Shown here one piece after another: positions 43,574 through 55,714 of a stretch of DNA of 64,000 nucleotides. Position numbers and translations under genes: made by a program. Under the pieces are notes generated by a model. It was given only the letters and a program-made list of their open reading frames with translations. It did not search any database and was not told the origin of the DNA. Position 1 is the first letter of the stretch, and the number at the start of each line of letters is the position of its first letter. The stretch comes from Oenanthe sinensis (taxonomy: Eukaryota > Streptophyta > Magnoliopsida > Apiales > Apiaceae), in NCBI GenBank assembly GCA_028671895.1, contig CM053800.1, positions 18,373,886 to 18,437,885 of the forward strand, read 5' to 3'.

Positions 43574-45647
43574 CTTGCTTCCTCTTGATTCTTACAAGCA
43601 CCCATCCATAAAATCTTTAGCTATGATTCAAAGAAGATGAGAATGAATAGTGTTTTCGAAAATGAAATTTTTTATTTCTTGATTCTAGCCATGTTATGGT
43701 TTAGTGGATGATTGTTATAGTGTATACATGTTATGGGTAGTGTGAAATAAGCTTGGTGAGTCCTAGAAACACATGATTTGATCCATTGATTCTAGAGTTC
43801 ATTTTTCATACTTTTCTTATTTTTGGAGCTTGAGATTGTGTAATATTGTAGTATAAAGATGGTTAAGTTGTTGTGTTGCTTGGTTGAGTGAATTGAAGTA
43901 GTTAGAAATGGAAAACGTTGTAAAAACAAACGTCGTAATGACGATTTTCAGAAGCTGTCAACTGTTGTCCACAACCCGAAGGAGATTTTTCTTGTTCTTG
44001 ATTAGTGATTGACTTGGTTGTGTAGAGGATAGTCTCTAGATCATTTGCGCACTAATTTTGCATCATTTGGAGTTACGAGTCAAAAGTTATGACCGATTTA
44101 CTAAAGGTATCGCATAACTTAGAAACCATGTTAATAACCAACTTTGAGGCTGTTATCAAAGTATCTAGGATGCTTACTTTCATTTGAAACTTTAATCAAA
44201 GATACTAGAGATGTCAAGGATGACTCCAGAGAAAGATTCAAGTTAATCGTATTAAAACTCAATTTACTAAAAATGCTAGAAGATGGGTGTTTAAAGTGAG
44301 AATTACTAAAAAGTGACTAAGTGCTTATTGTCACTATAAAACGTAGACGTAAATTGAACTTCAAGACCTAATTCCTACACGAGTTATATATGAAAGTTTT
44401 TAAGGGATAACATGGGAACGTGATGAGCTAAAGAAGTAGTTTAAAACTTGTTGTTACAAGGTACTTATGAAGTCACGAAAGTGAGTATAAGTCAATAAAG
44501 AGTATAGAATTCTAAGTACTAATTTGAGATTTTGTGCTTAATTCTTAGAGTATCGTCGAGGAACGGAAACCAACCAACCCTGTAAGAACTCCAGGCAAGT
44601 TTTTGAACCTTTTTACCTTTGGACTATAATTGTTCATAAAGAGGTTCTGTTGTGTTATGGAATTAAACTTTCTTACAAATCTACATATATGCTTGTATTG
44701 TTTACTATTCATTAATTGTGCTTACTTATCAACTCTGAATCTTATAAAGTCAGAGTGTGCATAAGTAGAGAATGAGAAGAGTTCTGAGAGTCGAATTTCA
44801 GAGCTTGTGATTGAGATTTTGACCGGGAGTTAGGGTGTGAGTTTCTGACAGTTTGTCAAACAGAGTTTGAGAACTTTTCTTCGGAAATGCTTTGAGACAT
44901 TATCAAATATTAAATAAATATTTTGTTAAACGTCCATCAAATCTTTAGAGTTTAATTAATTTAACATTATTTGATTAATTAAATATTATTTAATGAGAGG
45001 TTAAAAAGTATGAAAATATTTATTTAACCTTTGAGAAAATTATTTGAGTTATCCAAAATGGATATAAAATATTCTAACAATGATTTAGTTATCCAATAAT
45101 GATTCTGAGAACTTTGGTGATTTTAAAACGACTCCCTGGTCGTGTTCTTTTGAAAACTTCTTGTGTGAGAAATATTTGAGCAAAAAGATATTATTTGACT
45201 ATAAGTCAACATGTGCATATAAGATTACTTCCTCATAATTATGGGAGTTAATCAATCCTCTGGTGTTGAAATCTGAGAAGAGAATGAGATGTGATTTTGG
45301 ACTGAATTTAATTTCCTTTCAAATAAATTATTCAATTGGACTGGAGTACTAGAGAAAGTCGACGTGCTTGCATGGCGCATTATGTGTACAAAGTGTAAGA
45401 GCTGCCAGGTGGGTATGCCATCAAGTATACTATGGCCCGAATGCGGTCAGGGTGACGTCAGAGAAAAGGCGGATCATCCACTACTAGTAGAAGAGTAGAA
45501 AAACAGAGATATCCCTCGGAGAGGCAATTGTGGGCGACTGATCACCGACCTACGTTGTCGCTATAAATTACTCCAATAAAAGTCCATTCTTCCCAATTGG
45601 GATTCATCATTAACACTGTAATAAAAGCCTAGGTGTTGAGTTACCGA

Positions 45648-45767
45648 TAGTGTTGATGAGAGTTGAGAAATCGTGTTGAGCATTCTATAGTGTTGATGAG
45701 AGTTGAGAAATCATGTTGAGCATTCTATAGTGTTGTTGAGAGTTGAGAAATTTTGTTGTGCATTCCA
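45648..45767 (+). repeat. 40-bp tandem repeat, three copies, inside G
   Basis: Units begin TAGTGTTGATGAGAGTTGAG at 45648, 45688 and 45728, increasingly diverged. The surrounding 43579-46395 is otherwise gene-free LTR sequence. Confidence 0.9.
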
Positions 45768-46399
45768 TAAGTGTTTTGAGCTGTTTATTTATTTAAACAT
45801 ATGGTGTATGTTAAATTTCAGATTTATATACTGTCTTTTATATTGAGATAAATTGCAGGTTATTATTGATAAACTGCTATGGTGTTTTAAATTATTGCTT
45901 GCCTATAGTAGCTCACTCTTGCATTGTTTTAAATTTCCAAACACAACAGATAGGTGTAATGGCTCACATATTTCGGACTGCCCACCAAAGCACATGGGCA
46001 AGGGGCCCCTATGAGATAGGGATGTCTAGTATTCCAGAGTTAGACATGATCAGCTTGATAGGATTTCAGCTTTTGATTTTCAGAATTATTTTATAAGTAC
46101 CACCTATGTTAAGACTTGTAAATTAAGTGACTGTTGAGCTTCCAATACAGTTTCAAGTAGAAACTGTTATAGGGGCATAAACTGATGTGAGATATTCTGG
46201 GAATGTAAATAACTAGTACTTATCAGTTGTTAATGTATATGTTTCATTTTCTGAGATTATGGCTCGAGTAAGTGTTGTGTTTAGCGGGGTCACTATAGTT
46301 AATAATTTTATTGTGGATCAGAGATATATGTGTTTATAAATAAGGATTAGACTGTGACGGCCTAGATCTCCGACCCCGGGTCTGGGGGTGTCACACATT

Positions 46400-48825
46400 G
46401 ATCGATACTCAAGATCAATCGATGGGTATGCATCAATCGATGGATATCCCAAACAATTCAACTGTTAATATCTTTACATCAATTGATGCTTAATCAATTG
46501 ATGTTGCACAAACACTCTTAGGAATGAATGAGTTGAGTGAGAGGCAGGATTGCAGCCTGGTAAAAGGAGATGGAGTGAGTGAGAAAATTCCTAATTCTTC
46601 CAGGAATGAGAGTGAAACACTTGAGGGCCCTACCTTAGAAGGTGCACATAAAATGAGTGAGGGAGAGGTGAGATTCTAGGATGAAATCCTGATGTAAAAT
46701 AGAGAGATGAGTGAGAGAGACAAAACAATTTTTTATTTGCACAGGAGTTAGAAAATGAGTTGATGGAAGAAGAGGTGGGAGTCAAGGAGATAAGGGGAGT
46801 ATCAAATTCAGAAGCTAGTGGGAGTAGAATTGCTAAGGACATTGAAGAGGAAGTTGATGCTGGTGAATTGGATCCACAGAATTTCATCCATCCTGATCCA
46901 CAATATCAGGGGTTGGTTACTTCAAGTAACAGGGATGCAGAACAACTCTTGGGAATTGATCATACATAACAAAGGACCAGGAATCTGAAGGAGAGCATTG
47001 CCAATACAACAGACAAATGTTATATGGCACCTGAAGAGCTAGAAGAAGATTCTGACGAGAAGCCATGGATGAGCATAATTGATGGTTCCTTAGAAGCTGC
47101 TGAAACTAAGATTCTCTCTTAATATAGGAGGGCAATGGTGGAAGGAGAAATTGAAGATCCTACTCAAAGGAGAGTTGCTCACTATATGAGAGAGTCACTG
47201 AAAATTCACAAGATCACAGTGACATGAGTGAAGAGGGAACTGGAGATTATCAAGGACTCTATCACTACCAACAAGGATGCTTTGGACAGGAGATTGGATG
47301 AAAAGCTACAATTCAACACCTTGAATCACATCAAAGACAAGCTCTTCAAGGAATCAAAGAACTTTGCAGCTTTGGAAACTAGAGTGGGATCTCTAAAAAA
47401 GAAAATGGATGCTATAATTGCAGGTCAAAGTCTTTATGCTTCCATTCTTTAAAAGTTTCTTGACAGAATGCCACCCCCCCCCCTCCAATTGATGATAACA
47501 AAAAGGGGGAGAATACAAAGAAGAAGGATGATGGTGATAATGGTGATGACAAAGGCAGTGGTAGTGGTGGTGTAGGTGGTTCTGGTATGGACAAGACAAG
47601 TGGCATTGGTGGTTCTATAACAAAAAGATTCAAATACAAAAGTAACAGGGATAATCAGTCTTCAAAAAGATCTAAGTCATCCAATTCTCCCAAAGATGAA
47701 TTAGAACAGAAAAAGGAAGAATTTGAGAAGTTTGAAATTGATCTAGAAGCTAGAAGGATTTCTAGGGAAAGAGAAACTCAATCAATGATTGAGCGAGAAA
47801 GGAAAAGAATTGAAGATTTGAAGAGAAGCACTGAGTTGGTGACAGAGGCAGTAGAAAAAGGAGACTTGAATGAATTCATTGCTCAAACAAGAAAAGTGAA
47901 TTAAGATGCACAAAAGGTTTCCAAAGAAAGCAACTCAAATGCTGAAGCATTTCTATTAATTGATCTTGAAGCCTTTAAAGAGAAGAAAAAGGGTAAAGCC
48001 ATAATGATTGAAGAAGAAAAGAAAAGGAAAGAGCCAGTTGGCCAGAAGCTTCTTCAAGGAGCCATTTCTACAGGATTGTCAGATACTACAAGAAGAGAAA
48101 AGGAGAATGAGGAAATAGCAAGGCAAATGGAAATAGAATGGAATATGGAATATCAATCATTGGAGCAACCACTGAGGAAAAAGAGAAAAATAGTTATGAC
48201 CAAGAAAATGTCAAGTTCTATTCAAGAAATAGTGGTTCAAGAAAACTTTCAGGGTCAACAAGAAGAAATTAGGGAGGAGGTGACAATTGAAGGTTATGAT
48301 ATGAAGGGAGTACCAGTAATAAATGAAAAAGGACTAATTGGATCAAGGACTCACCCTACTACCTCTAATCAAGAAGAATCTATGAGATTGGAGTATGAAA
48401 ATGGAGTGAAGATCACCTATTCAATGAAAGTGATAATGAAGCAGAGCTACAATGTTTTAAAGACCATCCTTCCTCTACTCAACAGAAAGTACAAACTCAA
48501 CACAACAATTGCTCAGGAGATTCAACAGCAAATTTCAAAGCTAAGGAGATCCAAGGCAGAAGCTGAACCTGATTCACCACTAAAGCTATGGAAGTCACAG
48601 GTCAAAAAGGTGGTGTTGGAGCCAAAATATGCTATGATTTTTACAGGTGTGGAGGGCAACACAAAGTTCTTTGATATCTGCAAATATATGGACAAAATCA
48701 CAGATGAAGAAATACATTACTTTATGAGGCAACTTGGAGAAACTGACAGGGATGAAACAATTTTGAGGAGTTCTTTCATGAGGCAACTAAAGGAAAATGC
48801 TGAGAAGAGAAGGAAGAGAAGCTAA
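46400..48825 (+). pseudogene. H third ORF, part 3 (coiled-coil C-terminal half)
   Basis: Resumes directly after G with more Ser-Ile/Met-Asp repeats (46400-46505), meeting a stop near 46490. Further open pieces follow: 46760-46969 (acidic, NFIHPDPQYQGLV, matching TFYHEDPHYQELA in E3), 47228-47452 (coiled coil), 47587-47904 and 48004-48825 (Lys/Glu-rich coiled coil, then LEYENGVKITYSMKV and FFDICKYMDKI, matching E3 IEYEDGSHSTFTF and CIDICQEIDKL). The reading frame changes near the C-tract at 47474-47485. It ends at 48825 in a basic tail. Together with parts 1 and 2 the original ORF was about 1,350 codons. No signal peptide or membrane span seen. Confidence 0.78.
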
Positions 48826-48994
48826 TTGAATCATGGAGACAATGAAGACATTGAAGCTGCTTGCAGGAGTTATCTATCAATCTGGTACTTCCAAAATTAA
48901 TGTGCTAATTAAATTTCTTGATTCTATCTGAATGTAAATTATTAAGGGTTTTGTTATCATCAAGTATATTTATGCATGTTCATATCACAGACAC
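48826..48994 (+). other. H 3' untranslated stretch
   Basis: Short gene-free sequence leading to the polypurine tract; nothing else seen. Confidence 0.6.
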
Positions 48995-49007
48995 AAATAG
49001 GGGAGAT
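48995..49007 (+). other. Polypurine tract of H
   Basis: AAATAGGGGAGAT directly before TGTTAGGAATC. Confidence 0.9.
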
Positions 49008-49739
49008 TGTTAGGAATCTACATGTAATTTGATGATAACATTAATCTTAGAATCATAGAAATTTTTATATGATGTAACTGATCAATTTGTATGAAAATTT
49101 ATAAATATCAATTGATTAGGAAACCAGTTATCAGTTGAAATGTTTATATGAATCAACTGATAATTTAGACTGTAGCATAGGTGTACTTAGTTTATTTCAA
49201 TCGATAAGGTGTAAATTAATTGATATTGTTCTTATCAATTGATGTTAAAGTCGATTGATATAGATCATCAATTGATGTGTAAATAAATTGTCAAATTATA
49301 ATTATTTGAAGACAGGAAATTGCACAAGTGAAGGATGATCAATTGATATTGAAGCATCGATGGATGAGAGATCAATCGAAGAAGCCAAGTCAAGAATTGA
49401 AGACTATCAACTGATGTGAAGACCCATCGATTGATATATCAATTGATAACATCTATCAATCGATAAGTCATTCCTTATCAATCGATGGATATAAAGATCA
49501 ATCGAAGTAGAACATCAGTTGATGGATTAAAGGATGAATCAATTGATATGATTAACATCAAGTTATCAATTGATTGTGACAACACAGAAAGACTATCAGT
49601 TGTAGATCCATAGAACAAAAGCACACCTATAGAAGACAGCCTAGGGTGGCTGTGAAGACTCAATCCGTAGTTGTCTTTCAAGTCTGTTTTTCCTAAAAAG
49701 GAAAAAGGAAAAAGGAAAAAGGGAAAAGGAAAAGAAGAG
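49008..49739 (+). repeat. H 3' LTR, left part (continues at 62761)
   Basis: It starts TGTTAGGAATCTACATG and aligns with 9033 onward. It stops in a purine tract where E3 is inserted; the last five bases AAGAG are the E3 target duplication. Just before the break, GGAAAAA is repeated about four times (49697-49733), while the 5' LTR has a single TGGAAAAAGAGAG. Confidence 0.92.
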
Positions 49740-50902
49740 TGTTATTTGCCCTTAAGTACACTAAGTTTGGAGAAGGGGGGGTTGAATACAAACTTAAGAA
49801 TTATCTAAATTTTTGCGGATTCAAGTTTATTCAACTAGAGTGTTTGAAAGTATATATGTATAAAACTGATTGAACTAAGAATGCAAAAATTAAAGTATTG
49901 AAAACAGAACACACAATATTAAAATTACTAGTGGATTGGTTTTCCACTAGTATGTTTTTGCTTTCAATTGATCTTGGTAAAAATTACCAAGCTGCTTACA
50001 AAGTGTTTTTACCTTCTACTTTTTCACACTGTATTTTTCCCACAGTTACTTTGTTACATGAACTACTAACTTCTTATATAGTAGTTTTCTTCACTTCTAA
50101 TTCCTATCGACAGATAACATTATAAAATTACAACTTATAATGTTTACATGAAAATAGAAATTAGCTACTTGCACAGTCTTCTTTGGACCTGTCTAGTCCT
50201 GAAGGTATCTTTGTCTTGATGCATTCCTTGAAGACTGTGTTGCCTTGAAAGTCTTCACAATCCTGACAGGACTGTCTTCCATTGATTCAGTCTCTGCAAA
50301 GTTCCCATTCCTTTTGTCTTTAACTAAATTGGGAAACCTTAATCAACTGATAAATGTTGTTAAGCTTATCAGTTGATTCTCCTTTGCTTATCCATCAATG
50401 GATAGGATATCCATTGATCAGTTGATGTATCGATGGATAATTGAGTTATCCATCGACTCCCTATCCATTGATGATCTCTTATCCGTTGATTGCTTTTATC
50501 CGTTGATGACTTGTATCCGTTGATAGATTTTATCCGTTGAGTAGTGTCTTCATCCATCGACTCAAATATCAGTTGATCACTTCACTTGTTAGAATTCTGA
50601 CTTAGAATATTTACAATTGATCAGTCATTCTTCACATCAGTTGAGAAGCTATAAATTGAAGTCAATAATATCAATCGACTACTTCACAGTATCCATCGAG
50701 GCATTACAATCAATTGATAAAGAAACATGAATCAAATGTTATAATCCAATTTATCAGTTGATAAACAAGCTTCAACTGATAATTGGTTTCCTAGTCAATG
50801 GATATTTATAAGTCATATATCCATTGACCAGTTACAATGAATTTTAAATCCCTATTGTAATTCTAAGTAATTTGTTATCATCAAAACTCATAATTCCTAA
50901 CA
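49740..50902 (-). repeat. E3 3' LTR (1,163 bp)
   Basis: TGTTATTTGCCCTTAAG to ATTCCTAACA. Minus-strand TATATAA at 50074-50080; dense near-palindromic words at 50340-50830; a tract of seven G at 49777-49783. Confidence 0.96.
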
Positions 50903-50915
50903 ATCTCCCCCTATT
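50903..50915 (-). other. Polypurine tract of E3
   Basis: The minus strand reads AATAGGGGGAGAT immediately before the 3' LTR, identical to the E2 tract. Confidence 0.92.
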
Positions 50916-51080
50916 TATGAATATGTGAAATATGCATAAATTTTCTGTTGATGATAACAAAACTCCTAAACATTTTCATTCTAACAAGAATTACAATATT
51001 GACAAAAATAAATTTGAGACAGAGTGATCAAATACCAGTAAGAGATAAATTCTGACAATATGATGTTGAGTCTGAATCTT

Positions 51081-54000
51081 CTACCTTCTTCTTCCCCTTG
51101 ACTCATTCATCTTGTCTTCATTTTCTTTCATCTTCCTGAATAGGGTTCCCTTCAGAATCTTCTCTTCCTCAACCCTATAGTCCAATTGGCTTGCAAGATG
51201 GTTCATCTCCAGATTGGGCAGTTTGTCTATTTCCTGACAAATATCAATGCATTTTTCTCTACCTTCCCTATCCTTGTAGATCATCAAGCAGAAAGGTTCA
51301 TGAAGTACTTTCCTTCCTTCAGGATTCCAAATTTTGATTCTGTCATCCCTTTCTTCCTGAACAGGTGTTTCCCTCATCTTCTTCATCTTCTCAAGAATGG
51401 CCTTTCCTAGCTCTTCAGTTCGATAATACTTTCTGTTGAGCATAGTGTATATCTTCCTTAAGATGCCATATCCTTGATCCAAGACTTGATTGAATGTGAA
51501 AGTTGAATGTGATCCATCTTCATACTCAATGTGAAGAAGATCAACATCCCTCTTCCTTTGACCTTTTACTGCAATCATGCCTTCACTCTTGATTGGCACA
51601 AAATTCTCAGATTTGGGTTTGAACACTTCTATTTCTCTGGCTTGACCACTCTCAGAAGTTTGACTTTCAAGATTCACCTCTTTTGGCTTCTCCTCCTTAT
51701 CCTCTTTTTCTTCAACAACAAGTTTTCTCTTGACTCCAGAAGTGTTTGGTTCATCTACAAGCTTGTTTGCTCTTTGTTTCATTCTTGGCCTCCTTTCACC
51801 TTCTTTTCTTCTGGCTTCTCTTATTAGCCTATCCTCCTCATCAAATTTCCTTTGTAGTTGAATAACTAGTTCTTCTTGTGACTTTTCTTGTTGTTCTTTT
51901 TCTTTCACACAACCACTATTGCTTTGCCCAATAGTTTCTCACCTCCACCTGTGACAGATTTCTCTTTCTTCTTGTCATCTTCAATCAACTTTCCCTTTCC
52001 TTTTCTATCACCAGGTTGTGAGCTACTTGAATCTACCCTTATTTCTCATTTATTTACTGCTTCAAGAATTTCTGGTAATAGGGAAATTGGCTCTTGTGCA
52101 TCAATCTCCTTGTTTTTGCTGGCAATTGAATCAAATTGTCTTACAATATTTTGAGCCAATTCCTTCTTTGGATCTTTAGACTTGATCACAGCTTCACTTT
52201 CTTTTCTCTTTAACTCCTCATATTTCTTCCCCTTTTTGTTATCAGCAATTGTTCTTGTTCCAATGACTGAGAAATGAGAGGGGTTTCCAAGAGTCTGCTC
52301 AGGAGTTTGTGTTGAATTTCTTGATTCTTCAGGATTCTCTCCATGCTAACTTTCATAGCTGACACCCTTTTCTCAAATGCCACTACCTTATCCTTGGTTG
52401 TAGACTCAATATCAAGTCTTTGCTTGATTCTTGTTAACATTGTAAGGCTGAGTCTTGAATCAATTGTGGAGTCAAAATGCATCCTTGAGCTATCAATGTC
52501 CTCCCTTATCCTTTTTAATGCATACTTAGAGCCTTTGACATGCATTTTCTGAATCTTCAAGTTGTCTCTGTAAAAGTTTAGAATTCTTCTGTGCTAGGGA
52601 TCCTCTACATTCACTTCAGCCATTGATCTCCTGTAGTGAGAAATAATGGACTTCTCAGTATCAGCCAAACTTGTTTCATCACTTGCCACATCTGGGTCTA
52701 GAAGTTCATCATCAGAACTGTCTTCAAAGTCTTCAGGATTCATGTGGGATACATCATCAGGTTGACTAGCTAGATGCTCCTTTCCACTCCTGAATTGTTC
52801 TTCTGTCTGCACCAATCCCAACATTTGTTCAGCTACTTGATTAGTGGCTGCTGCTAGTTCTTGATAATGTGGATCTTCATGGTAGAAGGTTGAAGCATCA
52901 AGGTTGACTTCAATCTCATCCTCCATTTCCATGTGGGCATCTGCAACTCCTGCAGGGACTCCATTTCCTCCATCTCCCCCTGACTCCAACCCCAACTCCT
53001 CGGTGAGTTCTACTGCAACCTGCTCAGTTTCAGAAGTTGATGCTTCATGAGATGGTGAAATTGGTTTCTCTCTATTCTTTTCTCTCTCCCTCTCTTCTCT
53101 CTATTTTTTCATCAGGATCTCATCCTGGATTCTCACATCTCCCTTACAATCCTCTCCTTTTTCATCACCTGCTAAGGTGGAACTCTCTTTGCTCACACCC
53201 TCTCCTTTTGCCACCTCAGAAGAATTTGAGGGGCCCTCATTCACACACTCTCCTTTTGCCAAGGTATGCAAACCTTGCCTCTCACACACCTCACCCACTC
53301 CACTCAATCCTAGTAGAGTAGTTGCCACTTGAAGTGTTTCATTGGATGATTCATGAATTGGAATTAATGTGTCAATCGATGGATAAGAAATATCCATCGA
53401 TGGATGAATATCCGTTGATGGGAGCTCGTCGATGGATGTAAGGATATCCATCGATGGAAGTGAACTAGTCAATGGATGTTGGAAATTATCAGTTGATTGA
53501 ATAATATCCATTGGCTTGAGAGAATTTCCTGATCAACCAAGGTGTTAACCTTATTTGGTGATGCAGGTGAGAGTGTTGGCTCCACCCTGAGTTACAAAGA
53601 GAGTGAATTTGAAACATTGAAGTTGTCAATCAACACAGTTTCTGAAGAAATAGATTTTGAAGGGGATTGAAGAGAAGAAATAGATAGAGAGTGGGGCTGT
53701 GTCTCAGGAAAATTCTGAGACACATCAAAAGAAGAAACTAAAGGCTCCACCAAATTTGCATTTGGCTTTGCAGGTGTGTGTGTTCCTTGTGCAATATTTG
53801 TATCCTTCTTTCTCCTTTTGTATGGCTGTAGAACTTTCTGTCCCTCATCCCCATCTAATGGTCCAGGTTGAGACATCTTTTCAATATTTACACCTTGTTG
53901 AGAAGGTGCAACTAGGGATGTGTTTAAATCCTTTATGACAGCCTCAATCTGTTGAGAGATTGGACTGGCGGCTGGCTGGACACTCTCAATCTCTCCTTCC

Positions 54001-55046
54001 TTATCCTTCTGGCTTTCTTGATGTTGGTCAGTTCCCCCATCCTTATCAACCACCTTCACACTCCCCTTAGTTGTTTTTCTTTTCTTAGTTTTTATAACAG
54101 TAGTCTTTTGAGAAACTACTGAGGTGGTCTTTCTAGATTTGAGTTTGGAAGGTTGTGCAACTTGGGTAGGAGGGATGAGGGAATTTCCATTTCCCTTCAT
54201 TGTTGCAGAAGGCAAAGAAATTTGAATACCTGAAGAAGAAAAGGAGAAATTGAGTTTCTTTAGATATACCTGCACAAAAGGAGGATAAGTGAGGCACAAC
54301 TTAGGATGTAAGTTGATTCTCACAAGATCCTTGAAGACCCTTTTGTTTTGCATCCATGGCTCTAGTGACTCCATATCTGCATTAATCTCATATTCTCCAA
54401 TGGAAGCATTAATTAATAGCATGAAGAATCTGGCAAAATAAATGTTATTTTTCCTAGAGACCTTGGTTCCTAACTTAGCAGTTAATTCATTTAGGAGTAG
54501 TGTGCTAAAATTGAAGTACTTATCAAATAGGACAGAATAAGCAATTTCTTGCATACTTGTGGTAATTGCATCAAAATTACTTATTTTTCCAGAAAATACT
54601 TTAATAATAGCATCAAAGAAATAACTCCATTCTTTTCTAAGATTTTTCCTAACAACTTCACCTAATCCAGTTTCAGCATTTGCATAATTAACAGATTCTA
54701 GCATGTCCCTAATTTTTTCTTCAGTTGGTGACCTATCACTATTATTTTCAGGTAATTCTAAACATTCAGATAAAATTGTACTTGTAATGGTATAAGAGTT
54801 ACCTCTGCAAGTATAAGAAATTACCTTCCCATCTTGTGATACTTCTGCAGAGTTTCATAGTTCCTCAACAAAAGAACACACTATTGTGGGTGCTTCAGTG
54901 AGTGCTTTGGACACTTTGCAGTCTCCCAGAAATCGCATCAACGGATGGAAGTCCACGGGAGCATCATTCATTGTTAGGCATGCTGTGAAGTTATTTTGTT
55001 CATAAGTGAACCCAGTGGAGGAAACAATCTTCTTTTGAGGTGCCAT
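51081..55046 (-). pseudogene. E3 third ORF (about 1,320 codons), broken
   Basis: The ATG at 55046 (MAPQKKIVSSTGFTYEQNN) opens an N-terminal domain with FHPLMRFLGDCKVSKAL and KEWSYFFDAIIKVFSGKISN, interrupted by a stop at 54855. 53592-54704 covers the end of that domain and a Ser/Thr/Lys-rich linker. After a frame change near 53550, 53101-53511 carries Ser-Ile/Met/Thr-Asp repeats. 52594-52995 is acidic, 52210-52560 a coiled coil, and 51081-51908 a Lys/Glu-rich coiled coil plus the C-terminal part (IEYEDGSHSTFTFNQVLDQG) and basic tail. The layout matches the third ORF of H throughout and that of E2 at the N-terminal domain and in general plan. Function unknown; the conserved size across families argues it was once under selection. 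Confidence 0.82.
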
Positions 55047-55188
55047 GTCTGATTCTTGAGAAATTAGAAAGAACTTGAAAGCGAGTAAGAGAATTCGACA
55101 AGATTTAGCTTGAGAGAGAAACAGAGATACAGAAATTAGAGATAGAGAATAAAATAGCAAGTAAGAATGAAATGAGAATTGTAATTGC

Positions 55189-55196
55189 TATTTATA
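55189..55196 (-). promoter_or_regulatory. TATA box upstream of E3 third ORF
   Basis: The minus strand reads TATAAATA in AAATATAAATAGCAATTAC, about 145 bases before the ATG, followed by a pyrimidine-rich leader with ATTCTTACTTGC as in H (16918-16930). Confidence 0.6.
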
Positions 55197-55199
55197 TTT

Positions 55200-55714
55200 T
55201 TTAAGATTAAAATAACTTGAATAGTCAGTCTAATTAAGAATATAACCGTTGAGGGAAAAAAAATTGCAGTCAATTACTCTAAATGGCAATCAATGGATGT
55301 CTTCATCTGTTGACAAATAAAGTAATTAATCAACGGCTATAATTTGATCAACGGATGAATAAAACTTTATAAATTCTATTACCATCGATGGATAAAATAA
55401 AGAATTAATTATTTATCGATCGATAGATAACTACCAGGGTAATTATCTGTCGATAGATAAATATTCATTGATAGGGATAAAATTTATCTGTTGATCAAAT
55501 AAGAAAGAATTTATCAATCGATAAACAATTACTGAGGTAATTATCTGTCGATAGATAAATATCCATCGATAGGAACATATTTTATATGTTGATCAAATAT
55601 ATCCATTGATAGCTGCAAAATATCCATTGATAATTAACACAGTTATCAATTGATTACTTGTTTTCAACAGATAATTTTGAACAATGTCTACAAAAAAAAA
55701 CTTGGCATACATTT
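55200..55714 (-). other. E3 spacer between pol and third ORF
   Basis: No gene. Filled with ATCGATGGATAA, TATCTGTCGATAGATAA and ATCAATTGAT-like words, the counterpart of the H spacer at 16361-16860 but without the regular 59-bp array. Confidence 0.75.

Larger units (their letters stand above)
33769..46395 (+). mobile_element. G: Ty3/gypsy-type solo LTR (about 3.6 kb) split by B2
   Basis: It starts TGTAATAACCTGAAATTTTA and ends CCCCGGGTCTGGGGGTGTCACA (last 20: CCGGGTCTGGGGGTGTCACA). CATT lies on both sides (33765-33768 and 46396-46399), and the interrupted ORF rejoins in frame if one CATT is removed. Without B2 (34548-43578) the length is about 3,596 bases. There is no gag-pol and no primer site, so it is read as a solo LTR left by LTR-LTR recombination; the size and end style suggest a Tekay-like chromovirus. 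TATA/leader-like sequence near 34360-34480 (CTTTTTAAATAAC, then CA- and CT-rich) supports plus orientation. A four-base duplication is short for gypsy (usually five). Confidence 0.7.

Noticed and set aside
43579..46395. Host gene or non-autonomous element interior in the long gene-free stretch right of B2
   Set aside because: No ORF of note; it is continuous with 33769-34547 once B2 is removed and ends in a typical gypsy LTR terminus, so a solo LTR explains it.
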